DNA of 64,000 nt from Psococerastis gibbosa (GCA_963971405.1 OZ020490.1:27305464-27369463), one strand, 5' to 3'; counted from the stretch's first letter, positions 34,436 through 46,357 are shown. Numbers and translations are program-made. The notes: generated by a model from the letters alone, not told the origin.

Positions 34436-37312
34436 GTCTCTTAAAAACCATTTTAAAAAAAACTCCCCCCAACCTGCAGATACCTACCCCATTCTTATAC
34501 TGATAATTTTTTGTGAATTTTTGGTCACCCTACGCATTGGGTGCCTCAAGTGGGCTATAAGCTATTTGGACCTTAAAGCATAAAGCACTCTGACTGGTAG
34601 GAAACTTAACAGGGAAATCCTAACCAACCCCACATCATGTCTCACACGATCCAAGTAGTCCGTGTCATAAGCATATTCTACGTCTAACCCAGCGGCGTAG
34701 TCAGAAATTTTTTTTTGGGGGGGGGGTGTCCAGTTTTTATCAATATCATCTAATTAGGGACATGATCTTAATTTTCCTTGCCCAGGTACCCGAGGGTCGG
34801 GAGGCCGAAGGCGGGTCCGGGGGTCTCCCCCGGGGAAGGGGTTTGAAAAAAAGTAGACCTGAAATTGTGGAGTTTTACACATTTACATGTCTTGTAACGT
34901 ATTCAAATAACGTTTAGGTTTTACAGCCGAATAATAGTAGCCCTACTGCAAGAAAGAGCGGGCCGGGGGTCTCCCTCGGGGGAATTATTTTTAAAAGGAA
35001 TAGGCCCAAAGTAATGGAATTTGCGCACTTTGAAAGCTGTTATGTTTATATTTCACATGAGAAGAATATTACAGCTAACAAGGGGCTACCCCGGGGAACG
35101 TTTTTTAAAATCGGCAAAAAAAATTGATTTTGCAGACAATAACTGTATTAACAAAACTGTAAACAGGGGGACCGGGGTCTCCCCGGGGATTTTTTTTGAA
35201 ATAAATATCTGATAAATGTGGTGTTTTGCCAAAAAAAAATTTTTTGGGGGGTCCAGCCCCAACTGACCCCCCTTGGCTGCGCCACTGGTCACTCTAACCA
35301 GCAACCTCAGGGCGCAACAGATCTAAAAGCTACGCTCTTCATTCACAACGTACTCAATCTAATGTCCCTTACGAGCTACTGTATTATTGATGATAAGATT
35401 CAGCTCAGTAACGAATTAATACATCGGCGGCATTCGTGCGATACAAGGCTCGATGTACACCATAGTTGCATATCAATTTCCTAAGGCGCATGGTACAGTT
35501 TACTATAATGTGTTTTCCAGAAGAGGAATCTTCACAACCTGAGCTCTGGCAACGTAAAAGCTACTCAAACGTTAAGTTCTTGTTATCAGCGACGAATAGA
35601 AGACAATCATATGCATGCATTCACATGGTTATCGCACAATATTTGCCTCAGATCCCAAGCAACGACCACTGTTCAAGTTCAGTTTGGAATGGAGTGAGTG
35701 ACTGAAGTTTCATATTGGAATTTCCCTAAACACTAGTGGACTGACCAGTGCCATGGTCATTGGCCAGCACAACGGTGGATTTAAGGACTGACAATTAGGT
35801 GTTGAGTTGCATAGCGGGCCACCAATAGTAGCTAAGTCCAAGACAAGATATATAAACATCAGTGCTCAGAAGTGGAGTGCATACCCGACAGAAGAGCGGG
35901 GTAGAGCCCTGGATTGAGAACCTTCTGTGGGCGTAGATGTTTAGAAAGACATATGATGCAATGACAGTACACGGACCGACGTCAGGCAGCAGCTAGGTGT
36001 CTCAACCCTACAAATCACGTTCACCTCACTTCACTTCACAAAATACCTAATTTAAGCCTAAGCACTTCACAATTTTCTTCATATCCTCTTTTCTCTTCCC
36101 ACTTCACAGACACTTCACCAGACGCTACACTCCCAAGACACCCTGCTGCCCGAAGGCATCCATCTTATACTGTCGAAGTTTCGGACATACAATGCGACCA
36201 CGTTGGCTCCCATCCAGTAGACCTAGCGTGGCTTACAATATTGATTTAGCACCGTTGTTGAAAATTTTAACACAATAACATGCCTCAATATAACCATGGG
36301 GTACTGATAATATAGGATGGGAGAAGTAAGAAGGGGATAAAATAGAATATTCCTGGTTCAATTGGCATTTAACATGAAGATATTGAAGATACTGCAAACC
36401 AAAAATGCGGTTGTTGTGATGCTGTAGGCCTTACGTTGGCTGTGAAACTTGGGCTATAAGTGAAGGCATGAACAGTCAAATAGAGGCGCTCGAGATGAAG
36501 TGTTAAGAAAGAATATTATGGGCAGTGATAGCCAGATGGATTGCACATACGTACAATGCCGGGCTGGAGGGGCAGATGTACGGTAATCATAGAGAGGGAT
36601 AACGTATAACAAGATACCAGGATTAAGTTGTTGAGTACCAATTTACAAGGGTAAAACTTAACCAAGGTACTAAGTAAAGCAGACCATCGTCGTTCTTCTG
36701 TCGGGGGTTTAATTCTCCATGAATATACGAGTATACCGTATTTCATGTACTCAGCAGCAATAGTTTGTCCGCTATACAACTCATACACTATACACTGTCT
36801 TATCGCATTAGTCCACTCCAAACACCTCGTCGCATTCCAAACTGAAGTTAAACTAGCCTTTGAAGAACTTAGAGGCTAACCGTTACTCTTTTTGCGAAGC
36901 AATCTTTTGGAAAACAAATTAGTAGAAGCCCCAGCCCATTAAGAAGATGACCTTGCCTGGCATACATCGCAAATTGTACGCAACAGCAACCGATGAACTA
37001 AATCGGTACTGAAGCTATCGAACCTTACCAAAAATAGACAGTAGCTCTGGCCGCAAAAGATCCAGCAAATTGAGAACAGGAGCGCAGCCTTCAAATCTGC
37101 TGTAGCCTAAGGAATGCTGAAGAGACGTAAAATATGCATTGACGCAAAACAACATAGAATGTGTAAGACAATCTGATAGGGTCCCATCAACTTTCCCATT
37201 CCAAGCTTCCTACTAAGCTAGGTGCTTAAGGCCCTTCTACCAAAAATTCGATTTAGTGTTCCAGACTAGACTAGACTTGACTACGGCCGGCGCTTGAATA
37301 TTATTAGCTCAT
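34436..37312. repeat. Segmental duplication, copy 2
   Basis: Second copy of the 24747-27341 segment, about 9.7 kb away in the same orientation. It is longer because of the 598-bp MITE at 34690-35287 and lacks the MITE of copy 1. The alignment ends in both copies near CGGCGC(T/G)TGAATATT. Confidence 0.9.
34690..35287. mobile_element. hAT-type MITE in duplication copy 2 (598 bp)
   Basis: Left end CAGCGGCGTAGTCAG; right end, reverse-complemented, CAGTGGCGCAGCCAAG. The 8-mer GTCTAACC precedes it; GTC, four extra bases and TAACC follow it. Copy 1 has the single site ACGTCTAATCAGCAC at about 25009. The interior contains repeated modules with GGGTCTCCCCCGGGG-type cores near 34829, 34968, 35085 and 35170. 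Confidence 0.85.
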
Positions 37313-38004
37313 GGTAAATACAATTTTTCGCCCTCCCCACGTATTCCTCAATTTTGCTTCAATTAACCCTTAATTAACCGGTCACTTCATGTTCAACAAG
37401 CCCATGCGAGGTGTTGGATTCGCCACTGCGTGCCAACGCGTGCTGTTTGAAGCGCCCACGCGCCCACTCGGGGTGGTTCACATTTTACTGCACACCTGAT
37501 GAGTACTTAATTTTTGTCTTTGTTTTTAATCTTTTTTGTGAGAGTACAGGCATCAATAAAATGCTCTCTAAGTTTGAATACTTAGTTGGATCTCAACACC
37601 TTCAAAGCATTTTCATGAAGTTGAAACTGATTGGGCAAAGTAAGAAGCAGCATTTTGATAACCAATGAGGTGTTGTCTTATGGCCACTCATATCCTACAA
37701 TCCAATTTGTTATAAAATTGATAAGTTTTAATATTTAAAATGAATAAAAAAATCTTTGTATAGGCCAAAGCATTCACTTTAGATTTTTTTGGAATATCTA
37801 AAAGACTAATGATGAAGATTATTTATTTAACTATCAATCAAGACGTCGGGGTTGGTGGTTTTACTTTCCTACATTTTATTACTTTCCTATTTATTTTTTA
37901 TTTATTATTTTGCTTCTAAATGTTATTTCTTATTTTTTCCCTTCGTTTTAAATTAAATTTTGTAGTTTTAGACTTCTATCAATTTTTTATATGGAGTACC
38001 TATA
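37313..38004. other. No gene recognised
   Basis: A/T-rich sequence with short frames; nothing supported. Confidence 0.4.
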
Positions 38005-38006
38005 TA

Positions 38007-39721
38007 CTGTTCGCCCAGAAAAGTTTGCAAATGCACTTGAAAATATCCCTTAATGCTTTACCAAGTCGGGGACAAGTCCCGCCTCTCCATATAAATTCCC
38101 TATACTGCATTTTCAAATCAGATAGAACTACTTTGCATGTGTTTGTATACACAAAACTTACGGGGGTTCCATTCCAAATTTAATGAATTAAGGTCACAAG
38201 TGGACATTGCTTATTTTTTTAGCTAAAATTGTCGATCTGTTACACTTTTTACGAATTCACGACTCCAATGTCAAAATCAAAATTAAAATTTTCTGAATGT
38301 TAGTTAATTGTCTTCAACTACTGTAGCAACGTTTGTGGAACGGTTTTAGGAGCATCATAGAACAAAATCAAAGCAATATTTATTGTTATAAATATTATTA
38401 GTGATGCGTTTCTTGAATTTGAGAAATGTTTTTAAAATTTTCATCTTACCATACTGCGTTATAAAATGGATCAACTTGAAAGTAGACAGTTAATATCGAA
38501 GTTAAGGGCATTCAGACCACAGAAAAGAGTGTTAAGTCTTACCAAAGGAAGCAGGCCTAGTAAGAGGAAGCAACTGAAGCAACATTTCCGCATGAACCGT
38601 TTGGTAAGGCAAGCAAATTCACTAGGAGGCATGAATGATGATCTTAAACCTTTGCGAACTATTTAAGGAAGTTGAAAGTTATATATAAGATATATATATA
38701 CAGAGTCCAGGAGTCCGTTGAGGTATAAAATCAACAAAAATATAAAGGAAAGAAGACGTCAATAATACTACAATAATCTCGACGAATGTGATGAAAGTAT
38801 GATAAGGAACCCCATAATTATGTACATTCATACTAGGATGATTGCTGACTGTTAAGCTTGGACACCCTGCGACAAGAAATATTTGAGCTTGATGGTCGTT
38901 ACCAAATGCCCAAGGAGAGCCTCCGCGTATTTATCACTAGGCGTCTTCATTTCAGGTAAAATAAAAAACACAACCAGTCGGTTGAGGAGACTATTATAAA
39001 TACACGCAGAAGTGCAGCAGAAACAAAGAAGTCACAATTTAAATGCTGTGCAGATTTAAGATGTTTGACAAAATACAACGTCTTGGTCGAGTCGCCACGC
39101 ACGCTTTCTTGGCGTTATAGGTATTTACAAGGAATCCGAAACGCCAGGTCTGAAGGAAATCGCATTGTATACCTTGACGAGACCCTTATTGGTGTGATTT
39201 ACAGAAACTCTATTCTGTGGCCTGAACGCTCTTAAGTTAACTTTCTACTTTCAAGTTGATCCATTTTATAACACAGTATGGTAAGATGAAAATTTTATAA
39301 ATTTCTCAAATTCAAGAAACGCATCACTAATAATATTTATAACAATAAATATTGCTTTGATTTTGTTCTATAATGCTCCTAAAACCGTTCCACTAACGTT
39401 GCTACAGTAGTTGAAGACAATTAACTAACATTCAGAAAATTTTAATTTTAATTTTGACATTGGAGTCGTGAATTCGTAAAAAGTGCAACAGATCGACAAT
39501 TTTAGCTAAAAAAATAAGCAATGTCCACTTGTGACCTTAATGCATTAAATTTGGAATGGAACCCCCGCAAGTTTTGTGTATACAAACACATGCAAAGTAG
39601 TTCTATCTGATTTGAAAATGCAGCATAGGGAATTTACATGGAGAGGCGGGACTTGTCCCCGACTTGGTAAAGCATTAAGGGATATTTTCATGTGCATTTG
39701 CAAACTTTTCTGGGCGAACAG
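38007..39721 (+). mobile_element. IS630/Tc1-type transposon with ~486-bp inverted repeats
   Basis: Long terminal inverted repeats at 38007-38493 and 39237-39721, both starting CTGTTCGCCCAGAAAAGTTT and differing by only scattered bases. Flanked by TA on each side (38005-38006 and 39722-39723), the Tc1/mariner target duplication. The interior is only about 740 bp and carries transposase remnants on the plus strand. The arms are more than half of the element. Confidence 0.9.
38860..39235 (+). pseudogene. DDE transposase remnant (IS630/Tc1 group)
   Basis: One frame reads LVESPRTLSWRYRYLQGIRN then EGNRIVYLDETLIG and ends at a stop at 39233. This matches the common pattern of a charged RYLR-IR block followed by VYLDET, which carries the first catalytic Asp of arthropod IS630/Tc1-like transposases. 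Upstream LDTLRQEIFELDGRYQMPKE is a likely N-terminal piece in another frame. The second Asp and the final acidic residue are absent, so it is not functional. Confidence 0.65.
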
Positions 39722-39723
39722 TA

Positions 39724-40042
39724 CGTGCATTATCTATTTTCATATACGAGAGGAGTTGGCACAGTTCTAATAATCGTGTGTATAAGACAGGGTGTACATT
39801 TAAGGGTATGTCGTTTAGCTTCTTTGATCGTATAATGAGGCAGCAAAACATTGTATTTTATGTCACTTTCTTTTGAACTGTACGTATTTGTTCCTTCTGA
39901 TGATTGTAGTTTTTAGCCAACGGCCTTACCATGTTGATTCCATTAGAGCAGAGCTTGTTTCAAACTGCGGCAACTTGGTAGTGTGCACAGCGTTGGCAGG
40001 GGAACCTGGTGGGTCATGATAACTCGCTTAGGCAGTATAAAA
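39724..40042. other. No gene recognised
   Basis: Flank of the long-TIR element; nothing supported. Confidence 0.4.
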
Positions 40043-40275
40043 GTCGAGTCCTGGTCACCTCCGATTTAATCGTGTGACTTTACCATGTTCCCCAAGTGGT
40101 TCGGAATCCACTATAATCAGGAGATCCACCCTGTTAGTCAACTCCCCTTTCCCCGAGGTGAAAGAGTCTGCCCTTAGGGTGCCTCAAGTTAACAAACAGA
40201 CTCACTCCCCCCGCCAGGCTGACAGGGTTGCTTAAAGCAGAAATGCTGAAAGCAGGCGTTAGAAACAACAACAAC
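40043..40275 (+). repeat. Dispersed repeat with CAA tail, copy 1
   Basis: Matches 49708-49939 over about 230 bp, from GTCGAGTCCTGGTCACCTCC through GCAGAAATGCTGAAAGCAGG, ending in ACAACAACAAC. Same strand, ending at the same tail, as expected of a SINE or the 3' end of a LINE. Confidence 0.8.
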
Positions 40276-41016
40276 GCGCCGGCCTTGCTGGATCATGGAC
40301 CACCGAAAAAAAACTTCTGACTACATTCAATCGCATTTCTTTCAATTATGTAATTCCAGAATTCCACCACCAAATTATGTATGCAAATGACGGAATCAAA
40401 TATGGGTTGAAAATTTCTCTTAATTACGGGCTACAATTTCACAGGCTAAGTTATTGTGGAGTTAACTGGTGCAATTGGGTTAATATACCCTATTATTTCT
40501 GGCTTGCGTGGGAAAAAATAATTAAAAACTTAAAAAATGTAATCATAAGTACAGGTAACTTATGGACCTTTTTCGAACAGGAACCCATAGGGAAAGGTCG
40601 GCTAAACCCCATGATTTGAATGATCTGATTGGTTTTCTAGGTCTGTGGTTCCCATTAAGAATAATTCGCGGACCCCATTTCGGCACAATAGCTCTGGTAA
40701 AATAATTATGTGCTCTCCCAGTGATAAGCCATCCCTGAACAGTTCATCGTATCAGCTTAGGTCGTTTCGTTTGAGGCTGTGTTCCTTTTTTAATGCAGAG
40801 ATTGGGCTTTTTCGATGCTAGATAGAGACCTTGCGCTACTCATAAAATTCAATTTGGGTTGATAGTGCTTGAATAAGTGCGGTAACAATGGTAGAAATGA
40901 TGCGTGCCGGAAACACTAAAATATAGAAAATAAACAATAATAATTAAATACCTTTGACGTAGCCGTCATGGCCTACGTGCCGGAAGATGGTTGTATAATG
41001 TCCTGCCACCACGCTC
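40276..41016. other. No gene recognised
   Basis: Short frames only; nothing supported. Confidence 0.4.
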
Positions 41017-41290
41017 TTAGGCCCGGTATACACGGAGGGAACAAAGATCAGTGCCATAGACTACAATAAGGTATAACAGCAATTCATGTAGGCCAACGTG
41101 CGCCGCCGTCTGCGAAGTGTGGTAAAGCAGAGAAATGGTTTGGAGGGGGCGGTGGCGGTGTCCGACTCGTGTTCCATCTTCTGCTGGTGCTGGTGGGAAG
41201 TCCCGGGAGGCGATGACAACTTTTCCCGCTGCACTATGAGGAGACGCGACGCGGGAGGTGAAGACAGCTGCTCCATCAACTATGTAGAAA
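41017..41290 (-). other. GC-rich open frame, possible exon
   Basis: On the minus strand a T-run ending in TTTAG precedes an open frame starting FYIVDGAAVFTSRV and ending at a stop at 41017 (LCSLRVYRA). The region is markedly GC-richer than its surroundings. I recognise no domain. It could be a terminal or untranslated exon downstream of the candidate exons at 42-44 kb, or chance. Confidence 0.2.
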
Positions 41291-41499
41291 CTAAAAAAAA
41301 AAAATATTAGAATCTCCAACCATTTATTTCCCCGCAAAAAAGGCCAATTTTCTCCCAGTCGTAGAAATGAAAAAGATAGTTTAACCATGCAAGAGAGTCC
41401 TTATGAGATCATTGGACCCCCACCCCCTATATAGCAGAAGATATTGATCGTAGAATCAACAATCCGTCTCAAGTTAAAACATCTAGAAGAAACGTTGAA

Positions 41500-41850
41500 T
41501 TTGCTATTCTACAGATCTTGGTACTGAAAAGGTGTCTCTCCTATTAATTCACCCTAAATCTCTCTGCAGCCGACTATTCAACACATCTAATTGCACTGGT
41601 AAGGTTTCTCTCCTATTACTTGTGCCTAACTGTGGCTGTGGGTAACTGTTCATCGCATGTAATGGCACTGAAAGGCTTTTCTCCTCTTTTTTGTCCCTCA
41701 ATAACCCTTTAAGCGACTGTAATTGTTATTAATGTTATTATTTTGAACTAACTTGAAAATTCAACCCATCTCCTGGCACTAAAAAAGCCATATATAGCAA
41801 CGCAAAGGCTTCCCTTCTACCAATGTTCTCTATATGGCTTTACGACTGAT
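41500..41850 (-). repeat. Degenerate ~72-bp tandem units, possible zinc-finger relic
   Basis: On the minus strand GGAGAGAAACCTTACCAGTG (which would encode GEKPYQ) recurs in variant form 71-72 bp apart (GGAGAAAAGCCTTTCAGTG; GGAGAGACACCTTTTCAGTA). GEKP(Y/F)xC is the C2H2 zinc-finger linker, but the usual period is 84 bp and stops are frequent, so any finger array is long dead. Confidence 0.3.
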
Positions 41851-42099
41851 ATTGATCAGACAATTTATTATTAAGTAAGAACTCTCTCCAAAACTCCGAT
41901 ATGGAAGGGTCGAATTTCTAATCTCTTCTAATGGGACTCCTAACTACACCATGTCTCGGATCAGTTTAACAAAATTTCTCAAAAAGTAAAATTTCACAGG
42001 AAATATTGAGCATAGATATTCTTTAATCAAGCCTCAGGATAACTTCTTAAATTTAAGCTTGACTGATATTTCTGAGCAGAAAAAAATAATCGAACTTAC

Positions 42100-42337
42100 G
42101 TTTTAGAGGAAACGTATTGGGCAGCTTCATGACTTCATATTTGAGTGAGTCCTTGGCATTGCCAGCAGCCAGGCTTTTTTTCGTCAGGAACCTTCCACTC
42201 GCCCAGGCGGCAGGGCCACCACAAACGTTGTCACTGCCTGTCCGGACCATTGCGCAGCTGCTCATAAAGTAGGCCTATTCGATGAGGACGGCCTCCGCTG
42301 ATGCCTCTCATCCTCTTTGGTGATGGCGTATACAATG
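42100..42337 (-). other. Candidate exon with possible C-terminal codons (stop at 42262)
   Basis: On the minus strand TTTTTTGTTGTTTCAG precedes 42337 and a strong donor GTAAGTTCG follows 42100. With the phase left by the candidate exon at 42983-43061 it reads CIVYAITKEDERHQ... and stops at TGA 42264-42262. If that exon is skipped, the phase of 44546 gives another open frame (ALYTPSPKRMRG...) with a stop further on. Sequence after the stop would be 3' UTR or another isoform. Host function not recognised. Confidence 0.35.
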
Positions 42338-42501
42338 CTGAAACAACAAAAAATGTACTTTAGAAAACGCAACCACACATCTATTGTAGGCTGATTTCAT
42401 AAGACTGCCTCCAATATTGTGACGTATTGGAGCCTACTTTTGTATCAGTGGAAACCACCATAGGTATATAAATTATTGTCCTCTGTTGCACTGTTGGCTC
42501 G

Positions 42502-42673
42502 GATCAAGTTCCCATTTATATAGGTATATTCCATGAAAGTGGAATCGCCCAATGAGCTACTTTGTAAAACTTTCAAAAATTGAATACATCTACAGTAAAT
42601 AGTTCTCTGATGCTCTTCGCATTGTGCTGATTGGGTGATTCTGCTTTCATGGAATATTCATGGGAGCCTGATC
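42502..42673. mobile_element. Palindromic MITE (172 bp)
   Basis: GATCAAGTTCCCAT...ATATTCCATGAAAG at the left is matched by the reverse complement GATCAGGCTCCCAT...ATATTCCATGAAAG at the right, continuing to ATC(G/A)CCCAAT. No target duplication is evident. Confidence 0.7.
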
Positions 42674-42982
42674 TGACTCAAAAATACGCTTTGGTTTTTA
42701 AATGAAATATATTAGAACAGTAGCTGCAGCATTAAGCAGCAGTGGTACAATATTGAATCTTGAAGTCTGCTGTCTGCTGGTGAATAAGTAAAGTAGGCTA
42801 CTGCCTGCTGACATTTTTATTTTTGGAAATATACCAATTTTAACTTGTTGTTTATGCTTTAGCTCATTGAAACAATTTATAGTTGCCACAGTTAACCTGC
42901 TTTATACTATAACCTAAAAGATCGTTAGAGCATGCACTGTATTCGAACACACTCTTGAACAAAGGAGGAGTGTGGGACTTAC

Positions 42983-43061
42983 CATTTCTCCGCCTGGCCT
43001 CCGGTTGGGTTTGCGCCTGTTACTCCAGGTGTGGCTGCCAAGGAATTGATTTGGGCAACTT
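42983..43061 (-). other. Candidate coding exon (79 bp)
   Basis: Strong donor ATG/GTAAGTCCC at 42983/42982; acceptor CTGATTTAG before 43061 is weaker. In the phase left by 44546 it is open throughout: EVAQINSLAATPGVTGANPT then GGQAEK, and it passes phase 2 to 42337. No domain. Confidence 0.35.
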
Positions 43062-43764
43062 CTAAATCAGCCTAGCCTGGTGACGCCAGCAGTCTCGTCG
43101 GATACATTGAAGTGGGTCCTGGGGATGACAACGCAATGATGTCTGAACATGAAAACATTTTGTCGGACATGTTGGAGCCATCAGTGGACTAGTGTTTCTT
43201 GCTAGAATCTCCGACTTGCCTCCAAGAGAACAATCTAAGCACTGATGGAGACTGCCGACAACCTGTAACAATAATAATGCTAAACACTTGCAGGTCTGAT
43301 AGGGCCAGGGGTTGGCTAGTTTGTAAAACGGTTATTAAGTGGCTAGCCGACGCTATGGGAACGAATGACACTCGGATTATAGCACGGCGAAAATGATCCA
43401 TGGGCTGACACTACTTCCTGAGCTATGGAAAGGAGTAACCGGAGGGCCACAAACTGAAAAAGTGACAAAAAAGAGGCTGGGTTACAATACGTCTAAGGCT
43501 GCTGTAAGGGCTACCAAACCGAAACTATTTCAACAAAAGAAACATGGAATCATTTTAGATAACAAGCTTTTCAAAATCATTTGTTTTAAATTATATTCAT
43601 TGGTGTTAATACCATAAAGGTGTACTGTAGTAGTAGTAGTATGGTTGGACACAGTCCCAGGCCACGGTGTGGGCCCATAGGAGGACAGAAGGTGTACTGT
43701 AACGTAACCTCTTTTCAGGTTAAGTGGCTAAATAGGTAATTAGCCAAATTATAGGCTACATGGT

Positions 43765-44385
43765 CAATATAATTGCTTTCCAATTTATACGTAGTACAAG
43801 GAAAGCTTCGTCACGGCCAAAATGTTCCATTCCGAGATTTCAACGGATTTACATGTTTTGAGGTCCCAGGATCCTGTATACATTTTAGTCGTTAGTAATG
43901 TTAATGAAATGTGGGGGTTGCTTGCCTCTTGATAGTTTGCTTCTGGGGGTAAAAAAATAAAAATAACTTAATTTTAATGATAAATTACTAAATAATAACT
44001 GCGAAACTTTTCTATCGATGATTTCTACCTTGAGGCATGTTTTAGGTGTTAAATTGAGTAACGCAACCGGACAGGTTGCTTTCCAAAAAGTTTTTTTTTT
44101 TTTAATGATAGAAAATTCACTCTCAAATGCATTGCGTGCCCTGCCATTATTACTGTGTGGTAATGTGTTGATCTGACCAATCTAGAATAAGTTATGCAAT
44201 GCCATCCATTAATTCAGTGCTTTGGGATAGGTGATATCCTAGGTCGTTGCCAGAGGTGGTCCAGAGGGTCTGACCCCCCCCCCCCCCCTTCCCAAATGGT
44301 TGCAGCGTACACTAGGTAGAATGGAGTTTTAAAGATTTTTAAATATATTGAGGTTACCTCACCTCCAGTGACGTCAGGTGGACAC
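43765..44385. repeat. Dispersed repeat family, copy 2
   Basis: Homologous to 32731-33450 but with an internal deletion (after AGGTCCCAGGA) and about 165 bp of extra sequence at 44190-44355 before CTCCAGTGACGTCAGGTGG. It contains long C-runs. Confidence 0.8.
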
Positions 44386-44545
44386 CCCCCCCCCCCCCCC
44401 AGATATCCGAAATTGAACCATAGGAAAATTATTTATCATGAAATTACTCATTTTCTAGTAATTGATAAATTGGAAAGCATGTTCGAGTAAATTCGGACCT
44501 GTTCTTTGCACTGTAAGTACAGTATAAAGGTTACTTGCAACTTAC

Positions 44546-44742
44546 CGTTTGGTAGGCAGTCATGCCTTGAAGACCTTTTCGACTGGTGACCACTGGTCTT
44601 GGTTTCGTCATTGTGAACGGTGATGATCTTGCCACTGCAGGCCAGTCTTGTTAGTCTCTCCACAGCGGGCGGTAATGCTTTAGCTATTGACGTTCGAATA
44701 CCACTACGGGTGGGGTAGGCTTTGACATTGGCGATCCCCTTA
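44546..44742 (-). other. Candidate coding exon (197 bp)
   Basis: A clear acceptor (TTTGTTATTTTATTCAG) precedes 44742 and a good donor (GTAAGTTGC) follows 44546 on the minus strand. One frame is open across the exon (phase 2 in, phase 1 out): KGIANVKAYPTRSGIRTS, then ALPPAVERLTRL and SGHQSKRSSRHDCLPN. The composition is unlike the surrounding repeats. It may be cytoplasmic-tail coding sequence of the Fat-like gene upstream at 60-64 kb, but no motif proves this. Confidence 0.42.
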
Positions 44743-44892
44743 CTGAATAAAATAACAAAGATTGTTTAACATCCAAACGCATACAAATAATTATGAAGGA
44801 GAATTACTGCATCTACCTAAGGTGTAAAAATCAAATTTCACATTTCTTTAAGAAAATAAACCGATAGCAATTAGTATTGAAATGAAAAAAAA

Positions 44893-45093
44893 AGGACTTT
44901 TTATTGTTTCTATTACTAAGCCAACCCAGCGGAGTTAGGGCTGTAAAGCCCTCTCTTACACTCCACTAGGAAAGCCCGGGACCGCCTGCTTTACATGCCC
45001 TCCGAAGCATGGCCAGAAAATGTAGCCAGTGTGGGACTCGAACCAACAACCTTTCGGGTGAAAGTCAGAGTCCGTACCACAACGCTACATGTC
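44893..45093 (-). mobile_element. tRNA-derived SINE, copy A
   Basis: On the minus strand it starts GACATGTAGCGTTGTGGTAC (box A-like) and carries box B GGTTCGAGTCC at about 45044-45034, then a tRNA-unrelated body (GGGCTTTACAGCCCTAACTC) and tail AATAAAAAGTCC. The 49317 copy has the same structure on the other strand. Confidence 0.88.
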
Positions 45094-45202
45094 TTGACAT
45101 TCTTCGACATTTTTATAGCAGGCCACTCCACCAACGCTTAGAAAGTTTTCGATTGGATCATTGGATGGCGATGAATTTGACCTTTAAGGCGAAGTACCTA
45201 CA

Positions 45203-45475
45203 CAGGCGCGGATCTAGAATGAGACCAAGGAGGAGGCTAAGATTAAATACTAATGTTTTTTTTAAAAAATAGGGCTGAAATGTTGGGGTTTTACGCATTT
45301 TTAGAGCAATCTATCTTATAGGTAATTAATACAATCGAGCACAAGGGGGGCCCGGGCGTCCCCCCGCGAGAAAAATAGAACTGAAATAGTGGGGTTTTAC
45401 GCATTTTGAGGAACCTAATGGAGGGGGGGTCTATAGCCCCCAAGCCGCCCCCCCCCCCCCGTAGATCCGCGCCTG
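45203..45475. mobile_element. MITE with CAGGCGCGGATCTA ends (273 bp)
   Basis: Left end CAGGCGCGGATCTAGAA; right end, reverse-complemented, CAGGCGCGGATCTACGG. The direct repeat CCTACA flanks it (45197-45202 and 45476-45481). The interior repeats GTGGGGTTTTACGCATTTT-like modules also seen in the 34690 element, so the two are related. Probably hAT-type, though only 6 bp of the flanks match. Confidence 0.78.
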
Positions 45476-46302
45476 CCTACAATCAGCATACACGTCTTCG
45501 TTACGGTTGTGCCTTTCATTGGATTTTTTAAATGGATCTGTCGTAAATTAAGATTTTTTTTTTAAATATTCTTTTTGTGAACCGGAACCTGACTTTCATG
45601 GTGTGTCACGTGTCACGTGTCAATCATTTTCCAATTTCGTAAAAATAGGACCCGTTGCACATCAAATTAAAGTCTTTGAAATATTAATTCATGTGACATA
45701 GCCTACCGTCTAATAGCGTTGGTCAGCGCCTTAAGATTTGAGATGAATTTTCTGAAACGTCCCCATTTTTTTCCAAGAGTAATTAACCAAACTTGAGGCG
45801 CAGGCTCATAATAATTAGTATGTCAAGTGATTTGCAGTTTCAAGGGCTCTCGTATGAGTGCGTTGTCCAATACAAAAAAAAAAAAATGAAATAAAAAATA
45901 AACTGCGCCTGTAATTTTTTTAAAAATATTATTCGCATACAAACAATTATGAATGTATCCGAATGACCTCTTCAGTCACCTTTGTAGGTAATACCTTTGT
46001 TGAGTTACGACAGGTCACCGATCGCATGATGTGTAGAGACTTGCACAAGTATGAACAAGCTACCACTATGCCATCGAAGGCATATTATATTAATTCTGTT
46101 CATAAACTACTGCATTTCTCAACAAAAAATATTTAGCCTACCTTGTTCGCCCCCAGGTTGTTCTGACAGCACTCTGAATGAACCTCGTTTGTACAAAAAT
46201 CCAAGATGCTGGCTATATTGAGAAACATCGTCAAAACTCGCATTGCTCTGGTTGGTACTCTGCCTGATCTGATTAAATTAGTTGACCGCAAGCTTTTCCT
46301 AC

Positions 46303-46357
46303 TGTATATGGCTACAATGGCATCCATATGCGCTCAGCCTCTTCTCCGGGCGTCGTT
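46303..46357 (-). other. Candidate small exon (55 bp)
   Basis: A strong acceptor (TTTTTGTTATTTCAG) precedes 46357. Using the weaker donor ACA/GTAGGA at 46303 the exon is open (RRPEKRLSAYGCHCSHI), takes phase 1 from the 59194 exon and gives phase 2 to 44742. Other donors downstream (AAG/GTAGGC at about 46144) would include stops. Low confidence. Confidence 0.25.
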
